NCBI GenBank assembly: GCA_019671135.1
Contig: JAHRHY010000008.1
Span: 682,001 to 746,000, forward strand
Source of the DNA: Linnemannia hyalina
Lineage: Eukaryota > Mortierellomycota > Mortierellomycetes > Mortierellales > Mortierellaceae
Length of the DNA stretch: 64,000 bases
Direction: 5' to 3'
A program made the position numbers and the translations under genes. Positions 14,720 to 25,251 of the stretch are shown here, piece by piece. Within the stretch, counting starts at the first letter, position 1; each line of letters starts with the position of its first letter. The notes beneath the pieces are model-generated. The model did not search any database, had not been told where the DNA came from, and saw only the letters and a program-made list of their open reading frames with translations.

Positions 14720-16336
14720 TTACTTCTGGCGAGCCTCATAGACCTCAAGCTCCTCGGGGCTCATGCCGCGCTTCTCAATCTCCTCGAGGGTCATACCCTT
14801 GGTCTCGGGGATGAGGAAGGTGGCGAAGAAACCGAGGGCCATGACACCGGCGAAGATTCCGAGCAACTGGGGCAAGAAAGCGTGCTCACCGGTCTTGCCA
14901 CCGATCTCAGCGACCTTGTTGAAGAGGAAGGTGGCCAAGATGGCACCGAGCTTGCCAGAGGCGGCAGAGATACCGTGGGCGGTGGCGCGGACACGGGTGG
15001 GGAAAACCTCACCGGGAACGACGAAGGTAGTGGTGTTGGGTCCGAAGTTGAAGAAGAACTGGGCCAAAGTGAAGACGGCGACGAAGAGGGGCACGATGGT
15101 TTTGAGCTTGTTGAAGGCGAGCGAGAGGATCAAGAAGAGGATGGTCAACATGGCGAAACCCATGAACTGGATCTTCTTACGGCCCATCTTCTCGATAAGG
15201 AAGACGGTGAACCAGTAACCGGGGACGAAACCGAGGAGGGAGACAATCAAGTTGCCGAGGGTAGTTCTCCAGAGGTTGTCAAAGACCTCACCGTTGCCGA
15301 CGAAACCCATGGCGTTCAAGACGTAGGACTGGTTGAGGGAGATACCATAGAAGGCAATGTCGAGCAAGAACCAGGTTGAGGAGGTACCGATGAGGACCTT
15401 GAGGTTCTCCCAGCGAGAAAAGTATTCCATGAAAGCACGGTTGTGGTTGCGCTTGGCCTTGGCCTCGGCGACGGCAGCCTGGTTGGCGACGGCATCAGCG
15501 GCGGTGGTGGTGGTGGTGGCTCCGTTGTCGGTGGCACGGGCGACGGCAGCGTTGGCCTTCTCGACATCGTTCTCGACATCCATGGCGTAACGGGGAGACT
15601 CAGGCATGGTCAAGCGGAGGTAGATGGTGGAGACGGCAGGGAGACAACCGAGACCGACGCAGATACGCCAGACGTAGTCGAGGTTGTCGACATCGGCCTG
15701 GATGGCAGTCTTGAAGCAGGCGAGGACGATGAGGGTCATGACCGAGGCCATCATGTTACCGATACCCTGCATGGAGAAGATGATGGACATGAGCTGACCG
15801 CGGCGACCGGCAGAGGCCCACTCGGAGGTGACTGTGGCAGACATGGGATAATCACCACCGATACCGATACCGAGGATGAAGCGCCAGAAGGTGAGGTACT
15901 CGATGACGGTGGAGCCCTTGGCGTTGGATCCGGCCATGGCGCATAGCAAGGTACCAAGAATGATGATCATCAACTCCATACCGTAAATCTTTTGGCGACC
16001 GTAGGTGTCACCGAGGTAACCAAAGACGAGCTGACCGATGAGGGTTCCGACGGAGGCCATACCCTTGAGGGCACCCTCAGTGCCAGTGGGGATGTGTCCG
16101 CCGGTTTCCTTGAAGTAGACGTAGCCCAACATGGGAACGATCAGGTTGATGATGAAGACGTCGTAGGCATCGGTAAAGAAACCAGTTCCGGAGGTGATGA
16201 GGGTACGGATGGTGAACCAGTTCCAGGACTGCTGCTCCTCGAGGTTCTCAAGACCGCCCTTGGTCTGGGGCTCGAGGGAGCTGGTCTCGTTGATGGAGGG
16301 AGCCTTTTCGGCGTAGTGTGCGGATGAAGAAGACAT
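14720..16336 (-). CDS. PHO84: PHO84-type high-affinity inorganic phosphate transporter (MFS)
   Basis: Proton-coupled phosphate uptake carrier of the plasma membrane, a member of the phosphate:H+ symporter family of the major facilitator superfamily. The gene is a single exon of 538 residues, with the start taken at MSSSSAHYAEK (16336) because the upstream extension is low complexity. Twelve hydrophobic segments are visible, split by a hydrophilic loop of about 90 residues that contains a Thr/Ala tract. Family marks are GTGFFTDAYDVFIINL in segment 1, GYLGDTYGRQKIYG after segment 2, the signature GIGIGGDYPMSATVTSEW, and the exit motif PESPRYAMDVE. The C-terminus ends ETKGMTLEEIEKRG. High GC at third positions suggests strong expression compared with its neighbours. 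The identity of the family is secure; orthology to yeast PHO84 is inferred. Confidence 0.92.
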   Translation of the reverse strand: MSSSSAHYAEKAPSINETSSLEPQTKGGLENLEEQQSWNWFTIRTLITSGTGFFTDAYDVFIINLIVPMLGYVYFKETGGHIPTGTEGALKGMASVGTLIGQLVFGYLGDTYGRQKIYGMELMIIILGTLLCAMAGSNAKGSTVIEYLTFWRFILGIGIGGDYPMSATVTSEWASAGRRGQLMSIIFSMQGIGNMMASVMTLIVLACFKTAIQADVDNLDYVWRICVGLGCLPAVSTIYLRLTMPESPRYAMDVENDVEKANAAVARATDNGATTTTTAADAVANQAAVAEAKAKRNHNRAFMEYFSRWENLKVLIGTSSTWFLLDIAFYGISLNQSYVLNAMGFVGNGEVFDNLWRTTLGNLIVSLLGFVPGYWFTVFLIEKMGRKKIQFMGFAMLTILFLILSLAFNKLKTIVPLFVAVFTLAQFFFNFGPNTTTFVVPGEVFPTRVRATAHGISAASGKLGAILATFLFNKVAEIGGKTGEHAFLPQLLGIFAGVMALGFFATFLIPETKGMTLEEIEKRGMSPEELEVYEARQK

Positions 16337-16364
16337 TGTTGTGTGTATGTATGTGTATGTGAAG

Positions 16365-16365
<1 letters not shown>

Positions 16366-16403
<38 letters not shown>

Positions 16404-16470
16404 AGTAAGGGAGAAGAGGAGAGTGAGAGAGAAGAGGAGAGTGAGAGAGAGAAGAGGAGGTAGTGAGGAA
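16366..16470. repeat. GA/CT-rich microsatellite in the 5' leader of the phosphate transporter
   Basis: A purine tract of AG dinucleotides (about 16366-16400), then GAGA and GAAGAGGAGAGTGAGAGA units. On the transcribed strand it is a CT-rich leader directly upstream of the start codon, a common layout in highly expressed fungal genes. Confidence 0.8.
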
Positions 16471-16525
16471 CGACTGCTGAAGAAGAGGAGTGAGGAAAAA
16501 AAAAAAAAGTGGGCGACTGCAAGGT

Positions 16526-16532
16526 TTTTATA
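16526..16532 (-). promoter_or_regulatory. Possible TATA box of the phosphate transporter
   Basis: TATAAAA on the minus strand, about 190 bp upstream of the start codon and upstream of the CT-rich leader. Position and match are reasonable, but there is no expression evidence. Confidence 0.4.
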
Positions 16533-16905
16533 GCTCCAACAAGGGGGGGTAAGGTAAGGGAGAAGGAGACCAGTTGCAGAAGAGCAACAAGATCAGATCC
16601 AAAGGGGCACATTGGCCTCATTGGACTAGGGTGCAAAGAAACTCAGCGAAAGGGATCGAGGGACTTTGAATTTCAATCCCAGGAATAAAAAAAATAATCG
16701 CGTGTGGGTGGTACAGACCAAAGCGACATCTTTGTTTTTTCTTGTGGTCGTATTGGGTGTTGCCCCCATTCCTTCTTGGCCATAATGAGAGTTGGTCTGT
16801 CCAGGGGTCCCTCTCCACCTGTCTCGCAAACCCAAAAATAATATTCAAGCATCTAGCCAATCAGGATGATATCCCAGAAAATCACCGCCAGCCAATTGAA
16901 TACCG

Positions 16906-16911
16906 CACGTG
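16906..16911. promoter_or_regulatory. CACGTG E-box upstream of the phosphate transporter
   Basis: A palindromic CACGTG lies about 570 bp upstream of the start, and a second lies at 17848-17853. In ascomycete yeasts Pho4-type bHLH factors bind CACGTG to switch on PHO84 under phosphate starvation. Whether this lineage does the same is not known, and a 6-mer can occur by chance. Confidence 0.25.
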
Positions 16912-18345
16912 TGGTGGGTGCAGCCCTATTCCCCTCCAAGCGAACTGGAACGTGTTCTCTGAACTGGCCAGAAATTCTTTCCACTTTAAAAGCCCTGCTT
17001 ACTCAGGAGATAAGGTTCATCCGTACTCGTCCGTCCATTGGTCAGCTCCAGCCAATCAGAACCCCTACCAGCAATGCGTGCCTGAATCTCTGGCCTCTCA
17101 CACTCGATGCACTCTCGCAAAGAGCGAATCATACTACACCGTTAGCCTCGATTAGTTTTCCTGCAAGAAAAAAAATGTAGATGCCAAGGGGTATCTGCAT
17201 ACAGCATCATTGTTTTCTTTTTGCACAAAAAAGATACATCTGATCCACTCACTCGATTGCTTTTGGGATTTCAAGGTCCCCTTGGACCCCTACCCTTTGA
17301 CGAAAACTGCTATTCGTAGTTCTCTCCAACCCAGAGTGTCTTGCTCTGCCATCTTCGTCAACTGTCTTATTTTTTCGTGTTCGCGCACCCGTAAGACCTC
17401 CTTTGAACGAAAAGAAAAAATTGTCCCTCCTGTCTCATACCATTAATGGGAAAACTAAAAAAAAAAAAAAAAAAAAAGTCCAGCGATCGGTTTCTTCATG
17501 CTATCTCTCATCACACTGGGCAAAATGAATAAAAACAACAGAAATGGTCTTGAGGGTGTGTGAGAAAATGGTGAGTCTGTATCTCTGTAGAACTGTGAAA
17601 AGAAGAAGGGTCGTCATTACAAATTGCCCTCCTTCTCTCATTGTCGTTTTCTTTTTGATGCCCTCTCTCTCTCTTGGTCACATCTACCAGTTAGCATAGC
17701 AATGAAGTAATCTAGTGGTGTGTGCGGAGTCCATCATCATCAATAAAACGACCAACTGTGATACTTTGAAATATTAGTGTCCGCTGGCTCATTTTTACTT
17801 TCTTTTTCGACCGCTCTCATCGAACCAACGGATGAGAAAGAGTCCCACACGTGTGGATGGTCTTGCCAGTTCTTTCGTTGATTTGACATTAACACACAGC
17901 CACCATCTCGCCTAAAAGAGACAAACATGGACCACTCCACTTTCTTGATCTTGTTGCTGTGGTTAGTCTCTTGGTATTAGTTTTCCCGACAAAAAAAGGG
18001 CGAAAAAAAAGAAATAAGATCTCGGAGAACTAGTTATTCACCATGCACACATGCTACGCCGTGTCTCTGGGTGATTTTTGACATATCGTCTAGGATACAA
18101 AAAAGAGAGATGAGGTACTTGTATAGGGTGTTATTGTTTCTGAGAGGGAGAATTGAGCATCGAGCGAGACGGTAACGCCTCAAAAGGTTAGAACGCACAC
18201 ATAGACAGCTTAGAACGTCGATGGTGGAACGACAGTGTGCTCAAGACATCCATCATGTCAAACAGCTTGCTAGTCCCACTTTGCGATGTGATCAAATGGT
18301 CATCTTTTTTTTTCTTGATACTAGAGATGGCAAGTTTCCTGTTTG
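16912..18345. other. Intergenic stretch with no gene recognised
   Basis: Apart from the E-box at 17848-17853 and a poly(A) run near 17457-17477, no coding signal is seen. The stretch is pyrimidine-rich in parts, as expected for a promoter region. Confidence 0.5.
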
Positions 18346-19062
18346 CTAGAAGAATGGGTAGGCGTCGTGGGGATAGAGGATGTCATTGACCAGAGAAAAG
18401 ATCGAATGAAGACTTTCTTCTTGTACGGATTCTTGATCCAGTACTCGGTGGCACCCAAGGACAAGGCAGGCCACATTGGCTCCAACTATCAAAAGAACCA
18501 ACCAACCCGGCATCTCGTCGCCATTTAGGATCTCAACCGTATCATACGCAATGTAGAGAATCGATGCATCCCAGTCGACAACAAAACTGTTTCCCAGAGA
18601 AGCAATGTAGTCCGTGGCCTTTGAGGATACATTGAGGATCTCAGGGAAATAAACGACTCCTTGTTGTAGCGCGAGACCGAGGGGACGTGGTGCATTCGAG
18701 GTCCCAAGAGTCACTCTCATTGTCTTGTTCGTTGTCGTTGTGGCGTGTGCGATTGCTTTGGCAATGTCGGAGGCGTTCTGCAAGCCGTTCTACAATGGGT
18801 TGCTCTACAAGGTCATCTTTCGCGAGATCGAGTCGAAGGAGGAGACGACGCCAATGCTGATGAACTGCCTTTGAGGGTGATGAAATGCCCCCCTCAAGGA
18901 TAGCGAGAAACCGGAAGGCACAGCAGCAGCGCAGGACATGCCTTGCTCCCAATCGACAAGACACCAACTCAATAACCACCGACCCAGCAGGGTGAGTGTT
19001 GGATGAGATCCCTCTGAGCCCTGATATCCAGGAGTCTCCATTGCCACCAACACCAACGCCAA
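18346..19062 (-). pseudogene. Decayed copy A of an unidentified membrane-protein family
   Basis: A frame ending at 18346 encodes ASLGNSFVVDWDASILYIAY, followed by a hydrophobic helix (WLVLLIVGANVACLVLG). Immediately after the helix the open frame becomes unlike its relative, but another frame reads ATEYWIKNPYKKK, which matches ATEYWVETKYRR in copy B at 20720-21420. A single-base shift therefore breaks this copy. Upstream, between 18784 and 19062, the coding signal is split over frames. I do not recognise the family; a soluble domain followed by one membrane helix and a basic tail is visible. Confidence 0.5.
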
Positions 19063-19849
19063 CAGTGAATATCTTAGTTGAGTTGCAACACGTCCTTCAT
19101 CTCAACCAACCACCCTGCCCAGCGAGCCCACCTCCTTTCCCTCTGCCATCTGCAACTTTGGGACACTCCAAGTCTCTCCTCATCCTATTCGTGCCGCAAA
19201 CCACCCACTGCAAGAACCAAATGAAAATCAAAATCAATTTTGATCCAGAACCCCTTTTAATATTTTTAATAGCAAGACAGCATCGACCCACTTTTCCCCT
19301 TGGTATCGCTCACACCCCCTTTTTGAAGACAATTATTCATTTTCTTTCGTCTTTTTCTCATCCATCACGCCACCTACCACTCTCTCCCATTCCCCACATT
19401 CACAAAAACTATGAAAGACGTGAGTCGAAATAGCAGCATCAGCTACTTGCATTCAAGGAACCTCGACTGTGAACAACAATGAGACCCATGGGGTGTAGCA
19501 AAGGATGAATGAAACTGCCGAATGACTCGCCGTTCTTGTACTTTGTACTGCACCTTGTCAACCCTTAGTCCGTCTCTCGCCCTCATTCTCTCCGGACTAG
19601 CGGAATCTGACAGAACCGACAGTGGACGTAACAACACACACACACACGGCCACACATACCACAATTATGCCTCTGCCGCTACCACGCCCAAGATCGGCGC
19701 CGGTCTGGGAGGTAATACAACGGACCACCCAGGTCTCCTTCGCCTGCGTTCCCCCATACCACAAGCAAGTTCGTTCAAGCCTGGGACGTCCCCTTTATAA
19801 TAGACACCCAAGACCACAATCACACAATCACATGGTCCGGGATCCCCTG

Positions 19850-20110
19850 TTTGTTCAGAGCATCTGAAGCGCCCGCCCGATTACATGCAACTGCACGGGC
19901 ACCGTCAGATGGAGACTTTGATCGAAACTATCGTATCCGCACTCTCGACTCACCCAGATTCTCCAAAGTTCATTACCAATACCTTGATAACTCACAGGGC
20001 TGGAGAGGGAGTCCGCAGTGCGCTGGACCGAGGTGGAGCGGATGATGCGAGAATTCGAACAGGGAGAGCACGACGTCAAGGCGGCAATTTTTTTGGCCGG
20101 CAAACATGAC
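19850..20110 (+). pseudogene. Coding-like remnant of unknown origin
   Basis: Two stretches on the plus strand look like former protein: one reading DFDRNYRIRTLDSPRFSK and, in a different frame, VERMMREFEQGEHDVKAAIF. They are not in one frame and no start, splice chain or family is recognisable. It is listed only because the amino-acid pattern (amphipathic helix, charged pairs) is unlike the surrounding noise. Confidence 0.25.
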
Positions 20111-20719
20111 ACCATGGAGTACTAGCAATTTCGTCCGCATCAATAACCAAGAAAAAAGTGGTGCGCACAATGATTAATAGGGTCCTATCAGGCGCTGTTG
20201 CTGAGGTCAGGCCGGCTTCCGAAAGTCGTGGACCTGGATGGGTGGCCTTCACGGTCGCAGGATCGACGAAGAATCACTGTCAGATTCTGTAATCTCCAGG
20301 TAACGCCGATGTTCATCTTTTCGAGACTACTGCAATGTTAGGCTCAGTGTCGCTGTATCGGTTGCCGAGCAAAACCAAGGTCTTGTTTGTCCGACAAGCA
20401 CCGGGAGCGTGTCGCGTTGTTGGGAAGTACCTAAAACACTAGTCCTTTTAGTGAGTGTTGTCAATGTCTTATGCCAAGCCGATTCAAGCAATTCGCAAAT
20501 ACAGACATACCTCTTGACCCTAATGCGTGTTCGCATGTCCATTCTTTTATGTCGAAGAAAAGATGGTAAACAATTTAATAATCTGTCAGAAAGTTGAACA
20601 CTAAACCTAAAGTCGCCTCTCATCTCCCTTTTGCGGCTTTCTTTCTGATATAATTCGTCAGTCCTCAAACTAATGCGTGTTGGTATCGATCTGGTGCAAT
20701 CTAGGCTCGGTGTTGGCCC

Positions 20720-21420
20720 CTCCATAGGTCAGCTTCTTTGAAACCACGAAATACAACGGTCGCCTATACTTGGTCTCGACCCAGTACTCCGTCGCACCCC
20801 AAAATGCCAAACTACCGACCATAACTCGGATCATTGTCCAAAACAACTAGCGCGGGGCCTCGTAGACCTTGATGATATCGACTCTGTCGTAGGCGACGTA
20901 CAGCGTGGACTTCTCCCAATCTAGGATAAAGTTCGGTCCGAGGGATGCAAAGTAGGCGGCAGGGATGATCTTGGGGTCGTGGGGTCGTGAATGACGGCTC
21001 GTCGGTAGAGGCCATGGGAAGGTGATAGAATGACAACATCTATTGGGGTTTGAATACTGCAGGAGGCGTCATATTTCCAGGAAATGTAAGCGGGATCGGT
21101 CATACACAGTCTGCTGCCGCTGCAGACCTAAGCACGGACCTCGGCGCCTACGATCTTGACCTCGATAACAACCACTTGGTGGCGAGGATCTGCCGCTAGG
21201 TTGGTGAGAGTACCGTTGTTGACCGACTCCTACATACCTAACACGAGTTCGTCCTGGTCAATGAATATCGATGAACCAACGGCATGAACTCTTTCTGGGT
21301 CGTTATGAAAAAGAGGATACTGGCAAGAGGGAGGTTGACCATTTCCCCTGACGAGAGCAAGCACTTGCTGAGGGCAATGGTCGGAGAAGCGATGTGGCCG
21401 ATTCTTTTAGTATGAAGAAA
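20720..21420 (-). pseudogene. Decayed copy B of the same unidentified membrane-protein family
   Basis: The minus strand encodes FASLGPNFILDWEKSTLYVA then, after a break, a hydrophobic stretch with FWGATEYWVETKYRRPLYFV. These align with copy A at 18346-19062 (SLGNSFVVDWDASILYIAYD and ATEYWIKNPY). Upstream segments such as HQVVVIEVKIVGAEV and ISWKYDASCSIQTPIDVVIL occur in changing frames with stop codons between them. The gene is clearly dead. Function is not known. Confidence 0.5.
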
Positions 21421-22194
21421 TTGAAGCTGGTGCCGAGGGTAATTAATTTACACCGATGATGCCATACGCTTTCCGCCCGAACCCTCTTGTTTCGGGATAT
21501 GTCCGCAATTATTGCACAAGAACCTCTTTCTTACCTAGTCCACTGTTCACCATCTTCCCAGAGGACGGTATCACCACATTGCTTCGAACAGACTTCCTCC
21601 TCCTCTCCCACCTACTTAATCCTCAGCTTTCATCCAAAACCCTTTTTGGTAGCTGATCTCTTCTTCTGCTTTCTTATTTTTCATACCTCGACAATACCAA
21701 GGAATAAAAAATAGCGAGCATGGGCCATGCCATGCTTTGAACTCTAACCCTAACTCATTTTTTTTTGTTCGCATTGCTTACCTCTTCGATACTTTTTGGT
21801 GTGATGTCTTCCAGCACCATAAACCCCATATAACAATGAACGAGCAAAACGAAAAAAAAAAAAAAAAAAAAAAAAAAGTTGGTCAACAACGTAGCTCACA
21901 TTTTCCGAGCTTTACCTCACACAACACACACATTCAGGCGCCATCACCTGATCACTTCCTTCGTTCACTTTGCCCCAGCAGACAAATTCAGGAACTATCC
22001 CTTTTCCAGTACTCCGAGTTTGCTGAATTTTTTTTGGCGGGGAAAATCAAGCCGTCTTTTTGAGAGCCAATCGCATCAACAACACCCCTCATTAGGGAGT
22101 GAACCCTGCTCAACCAACAGTCGAGAGGCCCTGAGAAGAGCCTAATAAAGTAAACACAAATGAGCGCTTATTTTCCATGCAATTCGACTCTCCC
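21421..22194. other. Intergenic stretch with a poly(A) tract
   Basis: An A-run of more than 20 bases lies near 21853-21876. No coding signal is recognised between the decayed copy B and the Helitron remnant. Confidence 0.5.
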
Positions 22195-24965
22195 ACCATT
22201 CACCAATCACCATTTGTTTAGTGTTGTCAAAATAGCGGTGCGCTTGATGTCTTGAGGTGCAAAGTTGCCGTTGGAGATGTTGGGGTATATAGTGCGGATA
22301 AGTTGGATCTCGTGCTCGTTGTTGAGATTGGGTCTATATGGCGTAAAAAGGATATGGTCGGAATCCTGATATAATCACCAGAGTCGTCAAATGAATATGT
22401 CTGCTCCTTGCTTTCACCCACATGTAGCAAAAAATCGACAAAGGAAAAAGAGCTGCTCTCGTCCGCCTTCACTCGCATGTTGCGAGTTAGCTTGAGTGTC
22501 TTGACCTTGGGCCAAATGGTGCCAGACATTTTTTACACATGCGCCCTCGATCTGAGACTGAGATCCATGAACAACCACCGGCAACACCTGTCGAAAATCG
22601 CCACCAAACACGACAATCTTTCCGCCGAAAGGAACCAAGGGTCGATCCATAATATGTCAAACGACCCGGTCCACCGACTCAAAGATATCTCGATGCATCA
22701 TGGGCGCCTCGTCCCAGATGATGAGGTTGGCCGCATGAATAATGGATCTGACTTGTTGCTCGCGGGTAATATTGCAGGTCGAGTCTTTGAAAACCGGAAA
22801 GGGGACCTTGAAGACAGAGTGTGCAGTGCGTCCACCATAAAGGATCAGAGCTGCTATACCAGACGACGCGAGGACAACAACATTACTTCTCATAACATCG
22901 CTGATTTGTTCAATCAGTGTGTTGCAGAGAAAAGACTTGCCAGTGCCACCTGGCCCGTCAATAAAATAGAGGTTGGTCCTTCGGTGGCGGATGGGTATGG
23001 GGACGGAGACGGAGGCGACGATTTTGTCCGCTGCTCGACATTCAAGGCTTGGATGTGGGAGCCGGCCAGCTTGGCGAGTTCTTCACGCGATTTTTCGCTG
23101 TGGTCGGAAGCGGACTTTGGGATGTAGCGGAGAATGCTGTCGCTGATGTCTCGTGGCATAGTGGGAAAGGCGGCTAGGGAAGATCCGAGTGCCTTGAGAT
23201 TGGAGTCAATGGCCCATAAGACATTCCTCATCGCCTCGATCTTGACATCGTCATCTGGCTGAAGGCTGTCGTTCTCCCACTTTTCTTTCGACCAAAAGAT
23301 AGGATGTCATCGTACGTGTATATGGGGTGATCGTCCCAGAGCTTGCGGGGCCCAGAGGGAGCACAGTTCACCAAGACGATGCAAAAGAGATGGCGAAGCG
23401 ACTTTGAAAACTTGGAATAAGAGGCTTCCTTATGGCAGAGTTCCCACTCACGGTCGTCTTCCAGAAGGTGGAGGGTCAGGGCGGCGTCTCGAAATGTATC
23501 GCAGAGGGCGTTATTGACGGTAAGGACACGTTCAAAGCAGGTGGTACCCTTGACATGCAAAAGGAGAGGTCGAAGAAAGAACCTCTCGCCGTCCTTAGGG
23601 TGGACAAAGTAGATCCGGGCAATCTCGAAGATGTCCTTTTTTTCCCTCTTGTTCCACTTGCGGTTGCTTTGGTCGTAAGTGTAATACTCAGGAATCTCGG
23701 CGTATGTATATTTGTGTGCATCCTTGTCCTCTTGGTTCAGCTTGAAGTTGGCCATCAGCTGACTGCCGTTGTTACGGCGGACGACACGGAGTAGATCCGG
23801 GTTTTTGATAAAGGTGACGTTGTGCTGGCCTGGGAGATGGACCTGCAGACTTTGCACAACAGACGATTGACCGTACAAAGGATATCCGAGGATGCGCCAC
23901 ATGCTCTCATGGGCAGAGAGGTATCTCATATCGCGAAATTCACGAATCTCGTTGCGTGGAGGATCCTAATATACAAACGACGGTTAAAAAATATGTAGAG
24001 AGTGAGAAAAATAGTAAACAAGGAGCTGCAATGATCAGAGGGAAGGTCAACATCAAAACATAAAGGAGTGCTAAAACACCAAAAATGGTTAGCCATTCAA
24101 ATAAGGGAATGTATAGCGCGAAGCTAAATGGAGTGGGTGAGAAAGTAACAAAGAAAGGATGTATTAATCTTTCATCTGGTATTGTTGGTTTTTCCTCGTT
24201 TTAGTAATATTGATGAGTGCCAAACGGTCAAGAAAAATGATGACCATTTGGCACAACATTGGTCCAATCATATTTATTTAGGATCGTCAACGACCAAGAC
24301 ACTTCGCACTCTTTTCTACCTTTTTGAGTCCAATCGTACGGTTAACGAGCCAACAATATTCATTTCGCACTCTTCCCAAATAGGATTTTGATATTGACCT
24401 GCCCTCAGGCTTCCAAAAAAAATGCCAAAAGAAAATGCCTCCTTGTTTGCTGCATTTTTGTGGTCTGTAGTGACTGAGCTTTGACCAGTGGTGGCAGTGC
24501 TGGACCCTGTAGTGGTGGTTGTGGCGGAGCTAGAGCTTGTTGCAGTAACTGTGGCAGTGACGGCGCTGGTGCTGGTGCTGGTGCTAGTGGATGCAGAAGA
24601 CAACGATGAAGATTGATCAGTGGACGTAAACAGAAGACTCTTCTCTTTTTCGAGGGCGATTTTGGCTCTGCCGGTTCCTTGTGAAAATGAAAAATGAGAA
24701 ATGAAAATTTGTGTAAATCCATTGATGATTTGACTTTTGTGCTGCGGGGCCATTGTTTCTTCTTTTGATTTGATAAAAAAAAACGCAAGAACAAGAGACA
24801 TACGTTATGGATGTACTTGTAGAAATATTCACCGCAGAGACCGAAGAACATATCTCGACATTGATATGGGCGTTGTACTTGGTTGCCAGCCAAAGGTTGC
24901 GAGGCACAACCCAGCTGTTGTCGATCTCTTTTTTCTCGTTGAGCATGTAGGACACACACGGTCGT
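22195..24965 (-). mobile_element. Decayed Helitron replicase/PIF1-like helicase
   Basis: On the minus strand the N-terminal part (about 24965-24617) encodes SWVVPRNLWLATKYNAHINV followed, one frame over, by YFYKYIH, the usual middle of Helitron replicases. The next block (23965-23228) has the NEIREFRDMRYLSAHESMWR segment typical of the region between Rep and helicase. The helicase follows with Walker A GPGGTGKSF near 22950, LASSGIAALILYGGRTAHS, the Walker B-like LIIWDEAPMMHR, FGGDFRQVLPV and finally IQLIRTIYPNISNGNFAP, which stops at about 22195 before the last helicase motifs. The Rep HUH domain is absent, Ser/Thr-rich filler interrupts the frame, and several frameshifts separate the blocks. 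It is a truncated dead copy. No Helitron termini were identified. Confidence 0.8.
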
Positions 24966-25251
24966 CGACGGTACCTTTCAGGAGCGCAAAATCATATTAT
25001 CGCTCTCTGTTTGCGCAGCAATCCATCCATCAGTCTGTACCTTTTGCATCAGTCTGCACCTCTTGGCAATAGCCATCACCCTCAAAAAAAATTGTTATCC
25101 TTCTTTATTTCGTTCTTTCTTCCCTTCCCCTCCTCTATCAAACGATCCTCCCGCACCCTTCCCTCCTCCAACTTTCTCATCAAGTTAAACCTACACTTTC
25201 CCATATCTCATTTACTCCGCCTTCCCCTCAACAACATAATAATCAACAACT

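Noticed and set aside
14763..16327. Long open frames on the plus strand opposite the phosphate transporter, rich in Gly and Glu
   Set aside because: They are antisense shadows caused by the high third-position GC of the real gene; no motif or start context supports them.
17848..17853. Second CACGTG, as a phosphate-response site
   Set aside because: It is 1.5 kb from the start codon, and a 6-mer is expected by chance at this distance; only the nearer copy was listed, with low confidence.
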